Of a stretch of DNA of 64,000 bases, positions 34,985 to 43,316 are shown in pieces. The DNA is from Endomicrobium proavitum. GTDB taxonomy: Bacteria > Elusimicrobiota > Endomicrobiia > Endomicrobiales > Endomicrobiaceae. Made by a program: the position numbers and the translations under genes. The stretch lies in assembly GCF_001027545.1 (NCBI RefSeq), contig NZ_CP009498.1, positions 558,001-622,000 on the forward strand, read 5' to 3'. The notes under the pieces are model-generated. The model saw only the letters and a program-made list of their open reading frames with translations. It was not told the origin of the DNA and did not search any database. Each line of letters opens with the position of its first letter. The first letter of the stretch is position 1.

Positions 34985-36073
34985 ATGAAATTTTTTATAG
35001 AAACCATAGGCTGTCAGATGAATATTTGCGATTCGGATGCTCTTTCGGAAACTCTTAAATCTGCCGGCGCTATCAAAGTTTCCGCTTTAACAGACGCCGA
35101 CATAGCTATAATAAATACGTGTTCCGTTCGCGCGCAGGCAGAACAGAAAGCGTATTCGTGGCTTGGGCGCGCCGAAGAATTCAAAAAAGAAAATCCTCAT
35201 GTAAAAATAGCCGTTATCGGTTGCATGGCAGAACGCATAGCGCCGAAAATAAAAAGACGTTTCAAGAGCGTAAATTTAATAATAGGCTCAAAAAAAATAG
35301 ATAATGCCGCCGCGAAAATATTACAATTAGAAACTGCTAAAAGCCAATTGCCGGTTAACCCCGGTATAGAAGCTGTTAATTTTACGACGCCAGATACCGT
35401 AAGCTATTTGACAATTATGCGCGGCTGCGATAATTATTGCTCTTATTGCGTAGTCCCTTTTGTGCGCGGACGCGAAGTAAGTTTTGACAGCGAAAAAATT
35501 ATAAACGATTGCAAAAAGTTAGCTGCAAACGGCGCTCAAGAAATAATGCTTTTAGGGCAAAACGTAAATTCATATAAATATAACGATGTTACGTTCGCAA
35601 AACTTTTGCGCGAAATAGTAAAAATTAAAGAGCTAAAACGGCTCACGTTTATGACAAGCCACCCTAAAGATTTAAGCGATGAATTAATAGACGCAATGGC
35701 AAACGAGCCTAAAATAAGAAAATACATTCACTTGCCTATGCAGTCGGGTTCCGACAAAATTCTAAACTTAATGAACAGAAAATATTCTTACGCGCATTAT
35801 AAAAATCTTATAAAAAAATTAAGGGATAAAGTTGCGAATATAAACATTACATCAGACATTATAGTCGGCTTTCCGGGCGAAACAGAAGAAGATTTTTTGG
35901 AAACTTTACAAGCCGTGGAAGATATAAAATTCAACGCTCTGTATATTTTTAAATATTCTCCAAGACCAAACACAAAAGCCGCTCAAATGAAAGACGATGT
36001 TTCGCTGCAGGAGAAAAAAAGACGACATAATGTAATATTAGAACTGGCAAAGCGGCAAAATAATAACGCATAA
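34985..36073 (+). CDS. miaB: tRNA-2-methylthio-N6-dimethylallyladenosine synthase MiaB, lacking TRAM
   Basis: A radical-SAM methylthiotransferase modifying A37 of tRNAs that read UNN codons; it acts after MiaA, encoded further down. The N-terminal auxiliary-cluster Cys are in 'TIGCQMNICDSD', 'NTCSVR' and 'IGCMAER'. The radical-SAM motif is 'MRGCDNYCSYCVVPFVRGRE'. At 362 aa it ends at the 'LELAKRQ' segment, exactly where the RNA-binding TRAM domain normally begins (family about 440-475 aa). mutS follows after 7 nt, so no TRAM remnant exists. Confidence 0.93.
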   Translation: MKFFIETIGCQMNICDSDALSETLKSAGAIKVSALTDADIAIINTCSVRAQAEQKAYSWLGRAEEFKKENPHVKIAVIGCMAERIAPKIKRRFKSVNLIIGSKKIDNAAAKILQLETAKSQLPVNPGIEAVNFTTPDTVSYLTIMRGCDNYCSYCVVPFVRGREVSFDSEKIINDCKKLAANGAQEIMLLGQNVNSYKYNDVTFAKLLREIVKIKELKRLTFMTSHPKDLSDELIDAMANEPKIRKYIHLPMQSGSDKILNLMNRKYSYAHYKNLIKKLRDKVANINITSDIIVGFPGETEEDFLETLQAVEDIKFNALYIFKYSPRPNTKAAQMKDDVSLQEKKRRHNVILELAKRQNNNA

Positions 36074-36080
36074 CAAAAAC

Positions 36081-38648
36081 ATGAAAAAAACTTCCGACGC
36101 TCTTACGCCGTTAATGCAGCAATTCTGGGATATTAAAGCTAAATACCCCGGAATGATACTTTTTTTCCGTCTGGGAGATTTCTATGAAATGTTCGGCGAC
36201 GACGCAATTAAAGCATCGGCTGCTTTAGAAGTGGTTCTCACCCAAAGAGCCGGAACTCCCATGTGCGGCGTGCCGTACCACGCCGTAAACTCTTACATAA
36301 GAAAACTCATAAACAAAGGTTTTAAAGCGGCAATCTGCGAACAGCTTGAAGAAGCCGGCGCGTCAAAAGGCATAGTAAAACGCGGCGTTACAAGAGTTAT
36401 CACTCCGGGAACCGTTTTGGAAGACACTCTTCTTGAATCAAAAGAAAATAATTTTTTAATGTCCGTTATATTTGACGAAACAAATCTTACGGCGGCTTTT
36501 GCGGCGGCAGATATTTCTACGGGCGATTTTTTTACAGCTCAAACAAACATCGGTCAAATTGAAGCTGAAATTGCAAAATACAACCCGGGAGAAATTATTT
36601 TCTCGTTGGCAAATATTCAAAATAAAAAAATATCCGCATTTATCTCAAAACTAAAAAAACCTATATCCGAAGTAAACGACAATTATTTTAATTTGGACAA
36701 CTCAAAAAGTATTATTGAAGAAGTTTTTAAAACGCAAGCGTTAAAAAGTTTTGGACTTAACCAAAAAGAAACAATAGCAGCTTGCGGGGCAGTGCTGGAA
36801 TACATCAAAGAAACGCAGCCTCAAAGCCTTTCAATTTTCTCTCAAATAAAAGTTTTAAGAAATTCAGATTTTATGTATTTAGACGGCGTTGCAATAAAAA
36901 ATCTTGAGTTGTTGGATTCAATGTCCACCGGAAAATCGGAAAACTCGCTGCTTGACGTTTTAGATTCCACAAAAACCCCAATGGGCGCAAGAACCATAAG
37001 GCAATGGCTTATAAAGCCTCTTTTAGATATAACAAAAATTAAAAACAGACAAACAATAGTCAGCTTTTTTATAGACAACGCGCAGGTAAGAAAAGATTTA
37101 ATTGAAAAATTTAAAAGTATTTCCGACATAGAAAGAATAACGGCAAGAATATCATCAGGCTCCGCAAGCCCAAGAGACATAACGGCGTTGAAAGATTCTT
37201 TAATTGTCGCCAACGAAATAGCCGCTATTATAAAATCTGCAAACGCGCTAAATATTGATATACCTGAAAACGCGAATATTATAAAAAAGATTTCCGATTT
37301 TATAGTTAACGAACCGCCTGCTGCGCTTAAAGACGGCAACGTTATTAAAAACGGCGTTCACGCAGAACTTGACGAATTAAGAAAACTTTCTACCGACACA
37401 AAAACTTATATATCCGATTTAGAAGCCAAAGAAAGAGAATCTTCCGGCATAAACAATTTAAAAATAGGATACACGTCGGTATTCGGCTACTACATAGAAA
37501 TAACAAAAGCAAATATTTCGCTTGCGCCGAAGCATTACATAAGAAAACAAACTTTAACAAACTGCGAAAGATACATAACCGAAGAATTAAAAACGCTTGA
37601 AGAAAAAATCTTGTCTGCGCAAGAAAAAACTCTTCGTCTTGAAAGCGATATTTTCAACACTTTAAGACAAGATCTTTCTTTATTTACGCCGGACATATTA
37701 AAAACATCGCAAATAATTGCCGAGCTTGATATTTTCTGCGGCTTTGCCTCAAACGCTTTGGAATATAACTACTGCAAACCGGAAATTACAGACGATAAAG
37801 ATCTTGCCATAGAAGAAGGCAGACACCCTGTTGTTGAGCGAATTTTAAAGCAAGGCGAGTTTGTCGCAAACGACATTTCATTTAACCAAACGTCAAGAGT
37901 TTTAATACTTACAGGGCCAAACATGTCCGGTAAATCAACATATTTAAGACAAACCGCGCTTATAGCCGTAATGGCTCAAACAGGTTCTTTTGTGCCGGCA
38001 AAAAGCGCAAAAATAGGTTTAATAGACAGAATTTTTACAAGAATCGGCGCGGGGGATAATCTCGCCGGCGGCGAATCTACTTTTATGGTTGAAATGACCG
38101 AAACCGCAAATATTTTAAATCAATACACCGACAGAAGTTTAATAATTCTTGACGAAGTCGGAAGGGGAACGTCCACTTACGACGGAATGTCTATAGCGTG
38201 GGCAATAATAGAATACATTGCCGATGCAAGTAAAAACGCAAACAAAGGCTCTAAAATTTTATTTGCCACGCATTATTTTGAACTTACCGAACTTGCGGAC
38301 AAACTTGAAGGCATTAAAAATTTCAGCGTAGATGTTAAAGAATGGAATGACGACGTAGTATTTCTGCACAAAATAAAAGAAGGCAGCGCGGACAAATCTT
38401 ACGGTATCCACGTCGCAAAAATAGCCGGACTTCCTCATGAAGTAATACAAAAAGCCTATAAAATTCTTACAAAGCTTGAAGCAAATCCGGTTGAACCCGG
38501 AAAGCACTCCGGCAAAGACGGGCAAATTGACCTTTTCTCTTCTGTCAAACCTCAAATTTTAGTAGAATTAGAAAAATTAGAACCCGACAACTTAAGCCCA
38601 ATTGAAGCTTTTAATATTCTCAGGCAATGGAAAGAAAAATACAAATAA
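36081..38648 (+). CDS. mutS: DNA mismatch repair protein MutS
   Basis: 855 aa, full length. The mismatch-reading Phe-x-Glu motif is in 'FRLGDFYEMFGDDA'. The ATPase has Walker A 'LTGPNMSGKST' and the 'LDEVGRGTSTYDGMSIAWAI' signature, and a C-terminal tail ends near 'LSPIEAFNILRQWK'. It binds mismatches and recruits MutL (39094). It is downstream of miaB and followed by the PilZ gene after 21 nt. Confidence 0.97.
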   Translation: MKKTSDALTPLMQQFWDIKAKYPGMILFFRLGDFYEMFGDDAIKASAALEVVLTQRAGTPMCGVPYHAVNSYIRKLINKGFKAAICEQLEEAGASKGIVKRGVTRVITPGTVLEDTLLESKENNFLMSVIFDETNLTAAFAAADISTGDFFTAQTNIGQIEAEIAKYNPGEIIFSLANIQNKKISAFISKLKKPISEVNDNYFNLDNSKSIIEEVFKTQALKSFGLNQKETIAACGAVLEYIKETQPQSLSIFSQIKVLRNSDFMYLDGVAIKNLELLDSMSTGKSENSLLDVLDSTKTPMGARTIRQWLIKPLLDITKIKNRQTIVSFFIDNAQVRKDLIEKFKSISDIERITARISSGSASPRDITALKDSLIVANEIAAIIKSANALNIDIPENANIIKKISDFIVNEPPAALKDGNVIKNGVHAELDELRKLSTDTKTYISDLEAKERESSGINNLKIGYTSVFGYYIEITKANISLAPKHYIRKQTLTNCERYITEELKTLEEKILSAQEKTLRLESDIFNTLRQDLSLFTPDILKTSQIIAELDIFCGFASNALEYNYCKPEITDDKDLAIEEGRHPVVERILKQGEFVANDISFNQTSRVLILTGPNMSGKSTYLRQTALIAVMAQTGSFVPAKSAKIGLIDRIFTRIGAGDNLAGGESTFMVEMTETANILNQYTDRSLIILDEVGRGTSTYDGMSIAWAIIEYIADASKNANKGSKILFATHYFELTELADKLEGIKNFSVDVKEWNDDVVFLHKIKEGSADKSYGIHVAKIAGLPHEVIQKAYKILTKLEANPVEPGKHSGKDGQIDLFSSVKPQILVELEKLEPDNLSPIEAFNILRQWKEKYK

Positions 38649-38669
38649 TTTTTAAGAGGCTCAAAAAAA

Positions 38670-39083
38670 ATGATTGAAAAAAGAAAAAGCCGCAGAATGC
38701 CCGTAATAAAATTTGAAGAACCTGTAAATTTAAACATCGGCGGGAAAAAAGTTCCCGGAGTTATTCTTGATATTTCCGCAGACGGAATACAGCTTATGAC
38801 ATACGCCAATATTCCGGTAGGTTCGGAAATATTTTTAGAGTTAGACACAAAATTTCTTAAACTTAAACAGCTTTCGGGAAAAGTTGTTTGGTCGCACTTA
38901 AAAGGCGACATGTATCGCACCGGCATTAATATAACTTACATAGACACATTAGACGCAAAACTTTTAAACAGAATAGCCACCGACTATAACGACTGTGAAA
39001 AGAAAATTGCCCTTGGCGCGCCCGATGTGTGCAGTAAAAAATGTTCGTATTGCAATCTGTGCGCAAAGACGCAAAAAATTTAA
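38670..39083 (+). CDS. PilZ-domain protein with a cysteine-rich tail
   Basis: 137 aa. The PilZ domain (about 3-105) has both c-di-GMP contact motifs: RxxxR in 'KRKSRRMP' and DxSxxG in 'DISADGIQL'. The last 30 residues hold five Cys (C-x12-C-x3-C-x2-C-x2-C, 'DVCSKKCSYCNLCAK'), which looks like a metal or Fe-S site and is not part of a normal PilZ domain. It sits between mutS and mutL and is the only c-di-GMP receptor candidate in the window. Target unknown. Confidence 0.85.
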   Translation: MIEKRKSRRMPVIKFEEPVNLNIGGKKVPGVILDISADGIQLMTYANIPVGSEIFLELDTKFLKLKQLSGKVVWSHLKGDMYRTGINITYIDTLDAKLLNRIATDYNDCEKKIALGAPDVCSKKCSYCNLCAKTQKI

Positions 39084-39093
39084 AGTTATTTAT

Positions 39094-40881
39094 ATGATAA
39101 ACGTATTGTCTCAGGAAACCATTAATAAAATAGCCGCCGGCGAAGTTGTTGAGCGCCCGCTTAACGCCGTTAAAGAGCTTGTAGAAAACTCTTTAGACGC
39201 CTGCGCTTCTTCAATTACGGTTGAAATTTCTCAAGCCGGTAAAAAACTTATACGAGTTTCCGACAATGGTTTCGGCATGAACAAAAAAGATTTGGAACTT
39301 TCAATTTTAAGACACGCTACAAGCAAAATTGAAGATTTTAACGACCTGTCGCACATACAGTCTTTAGGTTTCAGAGGCGAGGCGTTATCATCAATAGCGG
39401 CAGTGTCAAATTTTGAAGCGATGACAAGAAAAAAAGGCGAAAGTTCCGGCTGGAAACTTTCCGCAGCGGGCGGAAAAAAAATAAAAGTTTCTCCGTGGGC
39501 AGGCGCGCAAGGGACAATTACCGAAGTAAAAGATTTATTTTTCAACACTCCCGCAAGACAAAAATTTTTAAAAAGCGACGCTACGGAACGTTCAAGAATA
39601 ATTAACTCTCTCGAAGAAACCGCGCTTGCAAACTATGAAATATCTTTTAAGCTTTTATCGGAAAATAAAACTGTTTTTTCAACGCAGCAGACAAATAAAA
39701 AAACAGAAAGAATTTCAGATATTTTAGGAAAAGATTTTGCTCAAACTTTAAAAAATGTAAAAGCGGAACACCCTAAAATATTTTTAGACATTTACTTTAC
39801 GGGCAGGGACAACTCTCTTTCAAACCGTAAGTATCAATATTTTTTTGTAAATTCAAGACCTGTGAATATTCCAAAATGGTTAAGCCACTGCGTATTTAAC
39901 GCGTATAAAGAATCAATTCCGCACGATAAATATCCCGGATTTTTAATTTACGCCGTAATTGACCCGTCTGATATAGATGTAAACATTCATCCTACAAAAA
40001 GAGAAATAAAATTTGCCGATGAAAGCGGCATTTACGATTTAATATATAAAACATTAAAAAGCGCTCTAACAACACACTCTCACCCAAATATAAATGTCAT
40101 TTCAAATCAAGCCGTTTCCTCGCCCATTGAGGGAGAGGAAATTGCAAAGCAAAACGGTGAGGGGTATGCCGTTAATTCCACCCGTCTTCATAGCTTTGCC
40201 CCTGCAGCGCGGCAAACTTTCCAATCTCTAAACGAACCCCAAAAACATTACGGCATTGATAAATACGCCACAATTTTTGCAAAGCAGGAAAATTTCAGCG
40301 ATAATTTTGACAGCAACATAAAAGTATTAGGTCAGGTTTTTGACACCTATATAATAGCGGAAAACGCCGGCGAGCTTTACATTTTTGACCAACACGCAGC
40401 CGCAGAACGCGTTCGTTACGAAGCCTATCTTGCCCAAATGGATAATAAAACCTTAAAACTACAGCAAATGCTTTTACCGGAAAATTTTGAGCTTGCGGTA
40501 AGCATTGCGGAACTTCTAAAAGCAAATTTAAAATTGTTTAACGAGCTTGGCATAAGCGTTGAAGAGTTCGGCGATAATTCTTTCAGAGTTACGGCATATC
40601 CGGCTCTTCTTGGCAACATTTCAATAGAACATATAATAAAAAAAATAATTGAAGATTTAGAGTTTGAAAAAAATATAGAAATAGAAAAAAAGAGAGATAA
40701 AATAATTCGCAGCGCCTGCCGCGTCAGCATAAAAGCCGGAGATAACGTAGCGCCTCTTGAAGCAAAGAAACTAATAAACGATTTATTTAAATGCAGCCAT
40801 CCGTTTACCTGCCCGCACGGAAGACCAACGGCATACAAACTATCTCAAAACGATTTAGAGAAGTTTTTTAAGCGAAAATAA
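39094..40881 (+). CDS. mutL: DNA mismatch repair protein MutL with nuclease motif and an in-frame insertion
   Basis: 595 aa. GHKL ATPase motifs: 'ELVENSLDAC', 'DNGFGMN' and 'LGFRGEALSSI'. The C-terminal domain has the endonuclease motif DQHA-x2-E-x4-E ('DQHAAAERVRYE'), 'ACR' and 'CPHGRP', so this is a nicking MutL of the kind used where MutH is absent. Start 39094 (MINVLSQETINKIAAGEVV) is the family start; the longer frame begins inside the PilZ gene. About residues 340-375, in the linker, come from a palindromic repeat insertion (40113-40216). Confidence 0.95.
   Translation: MINVLSQETINKIAAGEVVERPLNAVKELVENSLDACASSITVEISQAGKKLIRVSDNGFGMNKKDLELSILRHATSKIEDFNDLSHIQSLGFRGEALSSIAAVSNFEAMTRKKGESSGWKLSAAGGKKIKVSPWAGAQGTITEVKDLFFNTPARQKFLKSDATERSRIINSLEETALANYEISFKLLSENKTVFSTQQTNKKTERISDILGKDFAQTLKNVKAEHPKIFLDIYFTGRDNSLSNRKYQYFFVNSRPVNIPKWLSHCVFNAYKESIPHDKYPGFLIYAVIDPSDIDVNIHPTKREIKFADESGIYDLIYKTLKSALTTHSHPNINVISNQAVSSPIEGEEIAKQNGEGYAVNSTRLHSFAPAARQTFQSLNEPQKHYGIDKYATIFAKQENFSDNFDSNIKVLGQVFDTYIIAENAGELYIFDQHAAAERVRYEAYLAQMDNKTLKLQQMLLPENFELAVSIAELLKANLKLFNELGISVEEFGDNSFRVTAYPALLGNISIEHIIKKIIEDLEFEKNIEIEKKRDKIIRSACRVSIKAGDNVAPLEAKKLINDLFKCSHPFTCPHGRPTAYKLSQNDLEKFFKRK
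40113..40216. repeat. Palindromic element inserted in frame in mutL
   Basis: 40115-40125 and 40131-40141 form an 11-bp stem with one mismatch and a 5-nt loop (TTTCCTCGCCC / GGGAGAGGAAA). GGTGAGGGG follows at 40156-40164 and can pair with the same left arm. TTTGC/GCAAA arms lie at 40195-40199 and 40212-40216. The stretch codes for 'SSPIEGEEIAKQNGEGYA' and further residues in the flexible linker between the ATPase and dimerisation domains. Its exact ends are uncertain. Confidence 0.65.
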
Positions 40882-41760
40882 ATGAAAAAAATAATTGTAA
40901 TATCCGGACCAACCGCTTCGGGAAAAACAAAGTATGCCGTTGAGTTTTGTAAAAAAAATAACGGTGAAATTATTTCCGCGGACTCGCGGCAAATTTACAA
41001 ATATTTAGACGTCGGCACAAATAAAGAAGGGCAAGCAGGAAGCGGTAAGCAGCAAGGAGTAAGCAGAAATATCAATAATATTGCTCAGTACCTAACAGAT
41101 ATTATAAACCCCGACAAAACTTACAGCGCCGCAGATTTTGCAAAAGACGCAGATTTAAAAATAAAACAAATTTCAGACAGCGGAAAACTTCCCGTAATCG
41201 TTGGGGGGACAGGGCTTTACATAAAAGCTTTGCTTTACGGGCTTGACAACATGCCAAAAGCGGACGAAAAGCTTCGTGAAAAATTAAAAAATTATTCTGC
41301 CGACGAACTTTACAGGGAATTATTAAAATTAGACCCTGCGGCTGCCGAAAAAAACAAAAAAAACCCGCAAAGGCTTTTAAGAGCGTTGGAAATAAATATT
41401 TTATCCGGAAAAAAAGTCGAAGAGCATATTAAGCCGAAAAGCGCGCGCTACAATTTCAAGCATTATACAATTTTAATTCCGAATAAAACTTTATATGAAC
41501 GCATAAACTCAAGGTGCGCGCAAATGCTTAAAAACGGAATGATTGAAGAGACGCAAAAAGTTTTAGACATGGGTTTTGCCGCAAATGCTCCGGCTTTAAG
41601 CGGCATAGGTTACAGAAATGTAATCAAATATCTAAATAAAGAATTTTCAAAAACAGAATTATTGGAAGAGTTTTCAAAAGATACCAGACATTACGCCAAA
41701 CGTCAAAACACATGGTTTAAAGCGCAGCCTGACACTGAAATTTTAGAATTACCAAAATAA
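40882..41760 (+). CDS. miaA: tRNA dimethylallyltransferase MiaA with a repeat-derived insertion
   Basis: Adds the dimethylallyl group to A37 of tRNA; the product is the substrate of MiaB. P-loop 'GPTASGKT', 'ADSRQIYKYLDVGTNK', 'VGGTGLYIKALLYG' and 'SGIGYRNV' are all present. At 292 aa it is near family length. After 'DVGTNKEG' comes a stretch of about 12-15 residues ('QAGSGKQQGVSR') with no family counterpart, encoded by five tandem heptamers. The ATG follows the mutL stop directly. Confidence 0.95.
   Translation: MKKIIVISGPTASGKTKYAVEFCKKNNGEIISADSRQIYKYLDVGTNKEGQAGSGKQQGVSRNINNIAQYLTDIINPDKTYSAADFAKDADLKIKQISDSGKLPVIVGGTGLYIKALLYGLDNMPKADEKLREKLKNYSADELYRELLKLDPAAAEKNKKNPQRLLRALEINILSGKKVEEHIKPKSARYNFKHYTILIPNKTLYERINSRCAQMLKNGMIEETQKVLDMGFAANAPALSGIGYRNVIKYLNKEFSKTELLEEFSKDTRHYAKRQNTWFKAQPDTEILELPK
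41033..41067 (+). repeat. Heptad tandem repeat inside miaA
   Basis: Five adjacent 7-nt units starting at 41033, 41040, 41047, 41054 and 41061, consensus AAGCRGN (e.g. AAGCAGG, AAGCGGT, AAGCAGC). It codes for the extra peptide between the conserved 'DVGTNK' and 'YLTDIINPD' blocks of MiaA. The period of seven rather than three shows that it is a DNA repeat and not a peptide repeat. Confidence 0.75.
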
Positions 41761-41762
41761 CT

Positions 41763-43316
41763 ATGGAACAAGAACATAAAACATTAACAAAAAACGCCGG
41801 CAAAACAGCATTCGGCACAACGCTGTCGCGTATTTTAGGATATGCAAGAGATATGCTTGTAGCCAACGTATTTGGCGCGGGCATGTTTGCCGACGCCTTT
41901 TACGCGGCGTTTAGAATACCTAATCTTTTCAGACGTTTATTTGGGGAAGGTTCATTCTCGGCGGCGTTTATTCCGGTGTTTAGCCAATATCTGCACGCAA
42001 AAGATAAAAGCGAAACGCAAAAAATGTTAAATGCCGTCTTTACGGCTTTGGTATTAGTGTTGGCTGCAATAACTGTTTTGGGAGTGTTTTTCTCGCCGAT
42101 TCTTGTGAAAATTATCGCATGGGGGTTTACCAACGACCCCGAGAAAATGCAGCTTACAATAGAACTGACAAGAATGATGTTTCCTTTCATTCTGTTTATA
42201 TGTTTAGCCGCATTTTTGCTTGCAATACTAAACACGCTCCACTCATTTTTTATTCCGGCGTTTACGCCTTCAATGCTTAGTTTTTCTGAAATATTTTACA
42301 TGCTTGCAATAGCGCCGGCGCTGTATCCGCAAAATCAAATTAAGGGTCTTGCGGTAAGCGTTATAATAGGCGGCGCGCTTCATTTTGGAACGCAATATCC
42401 AAAACTAAAAAATCTTGGCTGGCATTTAAAGTTTCAACTAAATTTAAAGCATCCCGCAATAAAACAAATTGCGTTTTTAATGATTCCGTCAATGATAGGG
42501 CTTTCCGTAGATCAAATAAACGCTTTTGTAGATAACATCTGCGCGTCTTTCTTGGCAAGCGGTTCAATTACGGCGCTTTATTATTCTAACAGATTAATGC
42601 AGCTGCCGCTGGCAATTTTCGGGCTTGCGTTTGCAAGCGTTTCGCTGCCGGCAATGTCAAAAGCTTACGCGCAAAAAGATATGACAACGCTTAAAAGTTC
42701 TTTAAACTATTCCATACGTTTTAGCGTTTTCACGCTGCTTCCCGCTGCGGTGGGGTTAACTGTTATAGGGTTGCCAATAACAAAACTTCTTTTTGAACAC
42801 GGAAAGTTTGACGACATTGCGTCAATAGTAACAAATAACGCTTTATTTTTTTATTCTTTAGGACTGCCGGCTTACGCAATGGCAAAAATATTTGCTAACG
42901 CTTTTTACGCTTTTCAAGACACAAAAACCCCTGTAATAACTGCGGCGATAGCTATGGTTTTACATGCTGGATTGTGTTACATCTTAATGTACCCTATGGG
43001 GGTTGGCGGGCTTGCGCTTGCAACTGCGGCGGCTTCTTATTTCAATATGATTTTATTGATAATTTATTTAAGAAGAAAAATCGGCAGGCTCGGCATTAAA
43101 AAAATTCTATTGTCCGGACTAAAATCTTTATTGGCTTCTGCAGCAACGGGCGTTGCGGCATTTTTTGCATGTAAAGTTTCAGGCAGCTTATTTATTTCGG
43201 TTCCTGCGGCAATAGCCGCGGGAGCGGTTGCGTTTTTTATAATAGCAAAACTTTTAAAATCCGAAGAGTTAAGCGTGTTTACGCGCTTATTTAATAAAAA
43301 TGAACAAACATCTTGA
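41763..43316 (+). CDS. murJ: Lipid II flippase MurJ
   Basis: An MOP-family exporter of 517 aa with about 14 transmembrane helices that moves the peptidoglycan precursor lipid II to the periplasm. It opens with the family block 'SRILGYARDMLVANVFGAG' and 'FRIPNLFRRLFGEGSFSAAF', and has the conserved 'ALYYSNRLMQLPLAIFGLA'. It starts 2 nt after miaA and overlaps uvrC by 17 nt. Confidence 0.95.
   Translation: MEQEHKTLTKNAGKTAFGTTLSRILGYARDMLVANVFGAGMFADAFYAAFRIPNLFRRLFGEGSFSAAFIPVFSQYLHAKDKSETQKMLNAVFTALVLVLAAITVLGVFFSPILVKIIAWGFTNDPEKMQLTIELTRMMFPFILFICLAAFLLAILNTLHSFFIPAFTPSMLSFSEIFYMLAIAPALYPQNQIKGLAVSVIIGGALHFGTQYPKLKNLGWHLKFQLNLKHPAIKQIAFLMIPSMIGLSVDQINAFVDNICASFLASGSITALYYSNRLMQLPLAIFGLAFASVSLPAMSKAYAQKDMTTLKSSLNYSIRFSVFTLLPAAVGLTVIGLPITKLLFEHGKFDDIASIVTNNALFFYSLGLPAYAMAKIFANAFYAFQDTKTPVITAAIAMVLHAGLCYILMYPMGVGGLALATAAASYFNMILLIIYLRRKIGRLGIKKILLSGLKSLLASAATGVAAFFACKVSGSLFISVPAAIAAGAVAFFIIAKLLKSEELSVFTRLFNKNEQTS

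Noticed and set aside
35335-35365. A stretch in miaB (AATTGCCGGTTAAC) resembling the small ligA repeat
   Set aside because: Only one unit is similar and no tandem period is visible, so I do not count it as a repeat insertion.
36842-37339. 165-codon - strand frame inside mutS
   Set aside because: mutS is intact in the other strand, and the frame shows no domain or start signal.
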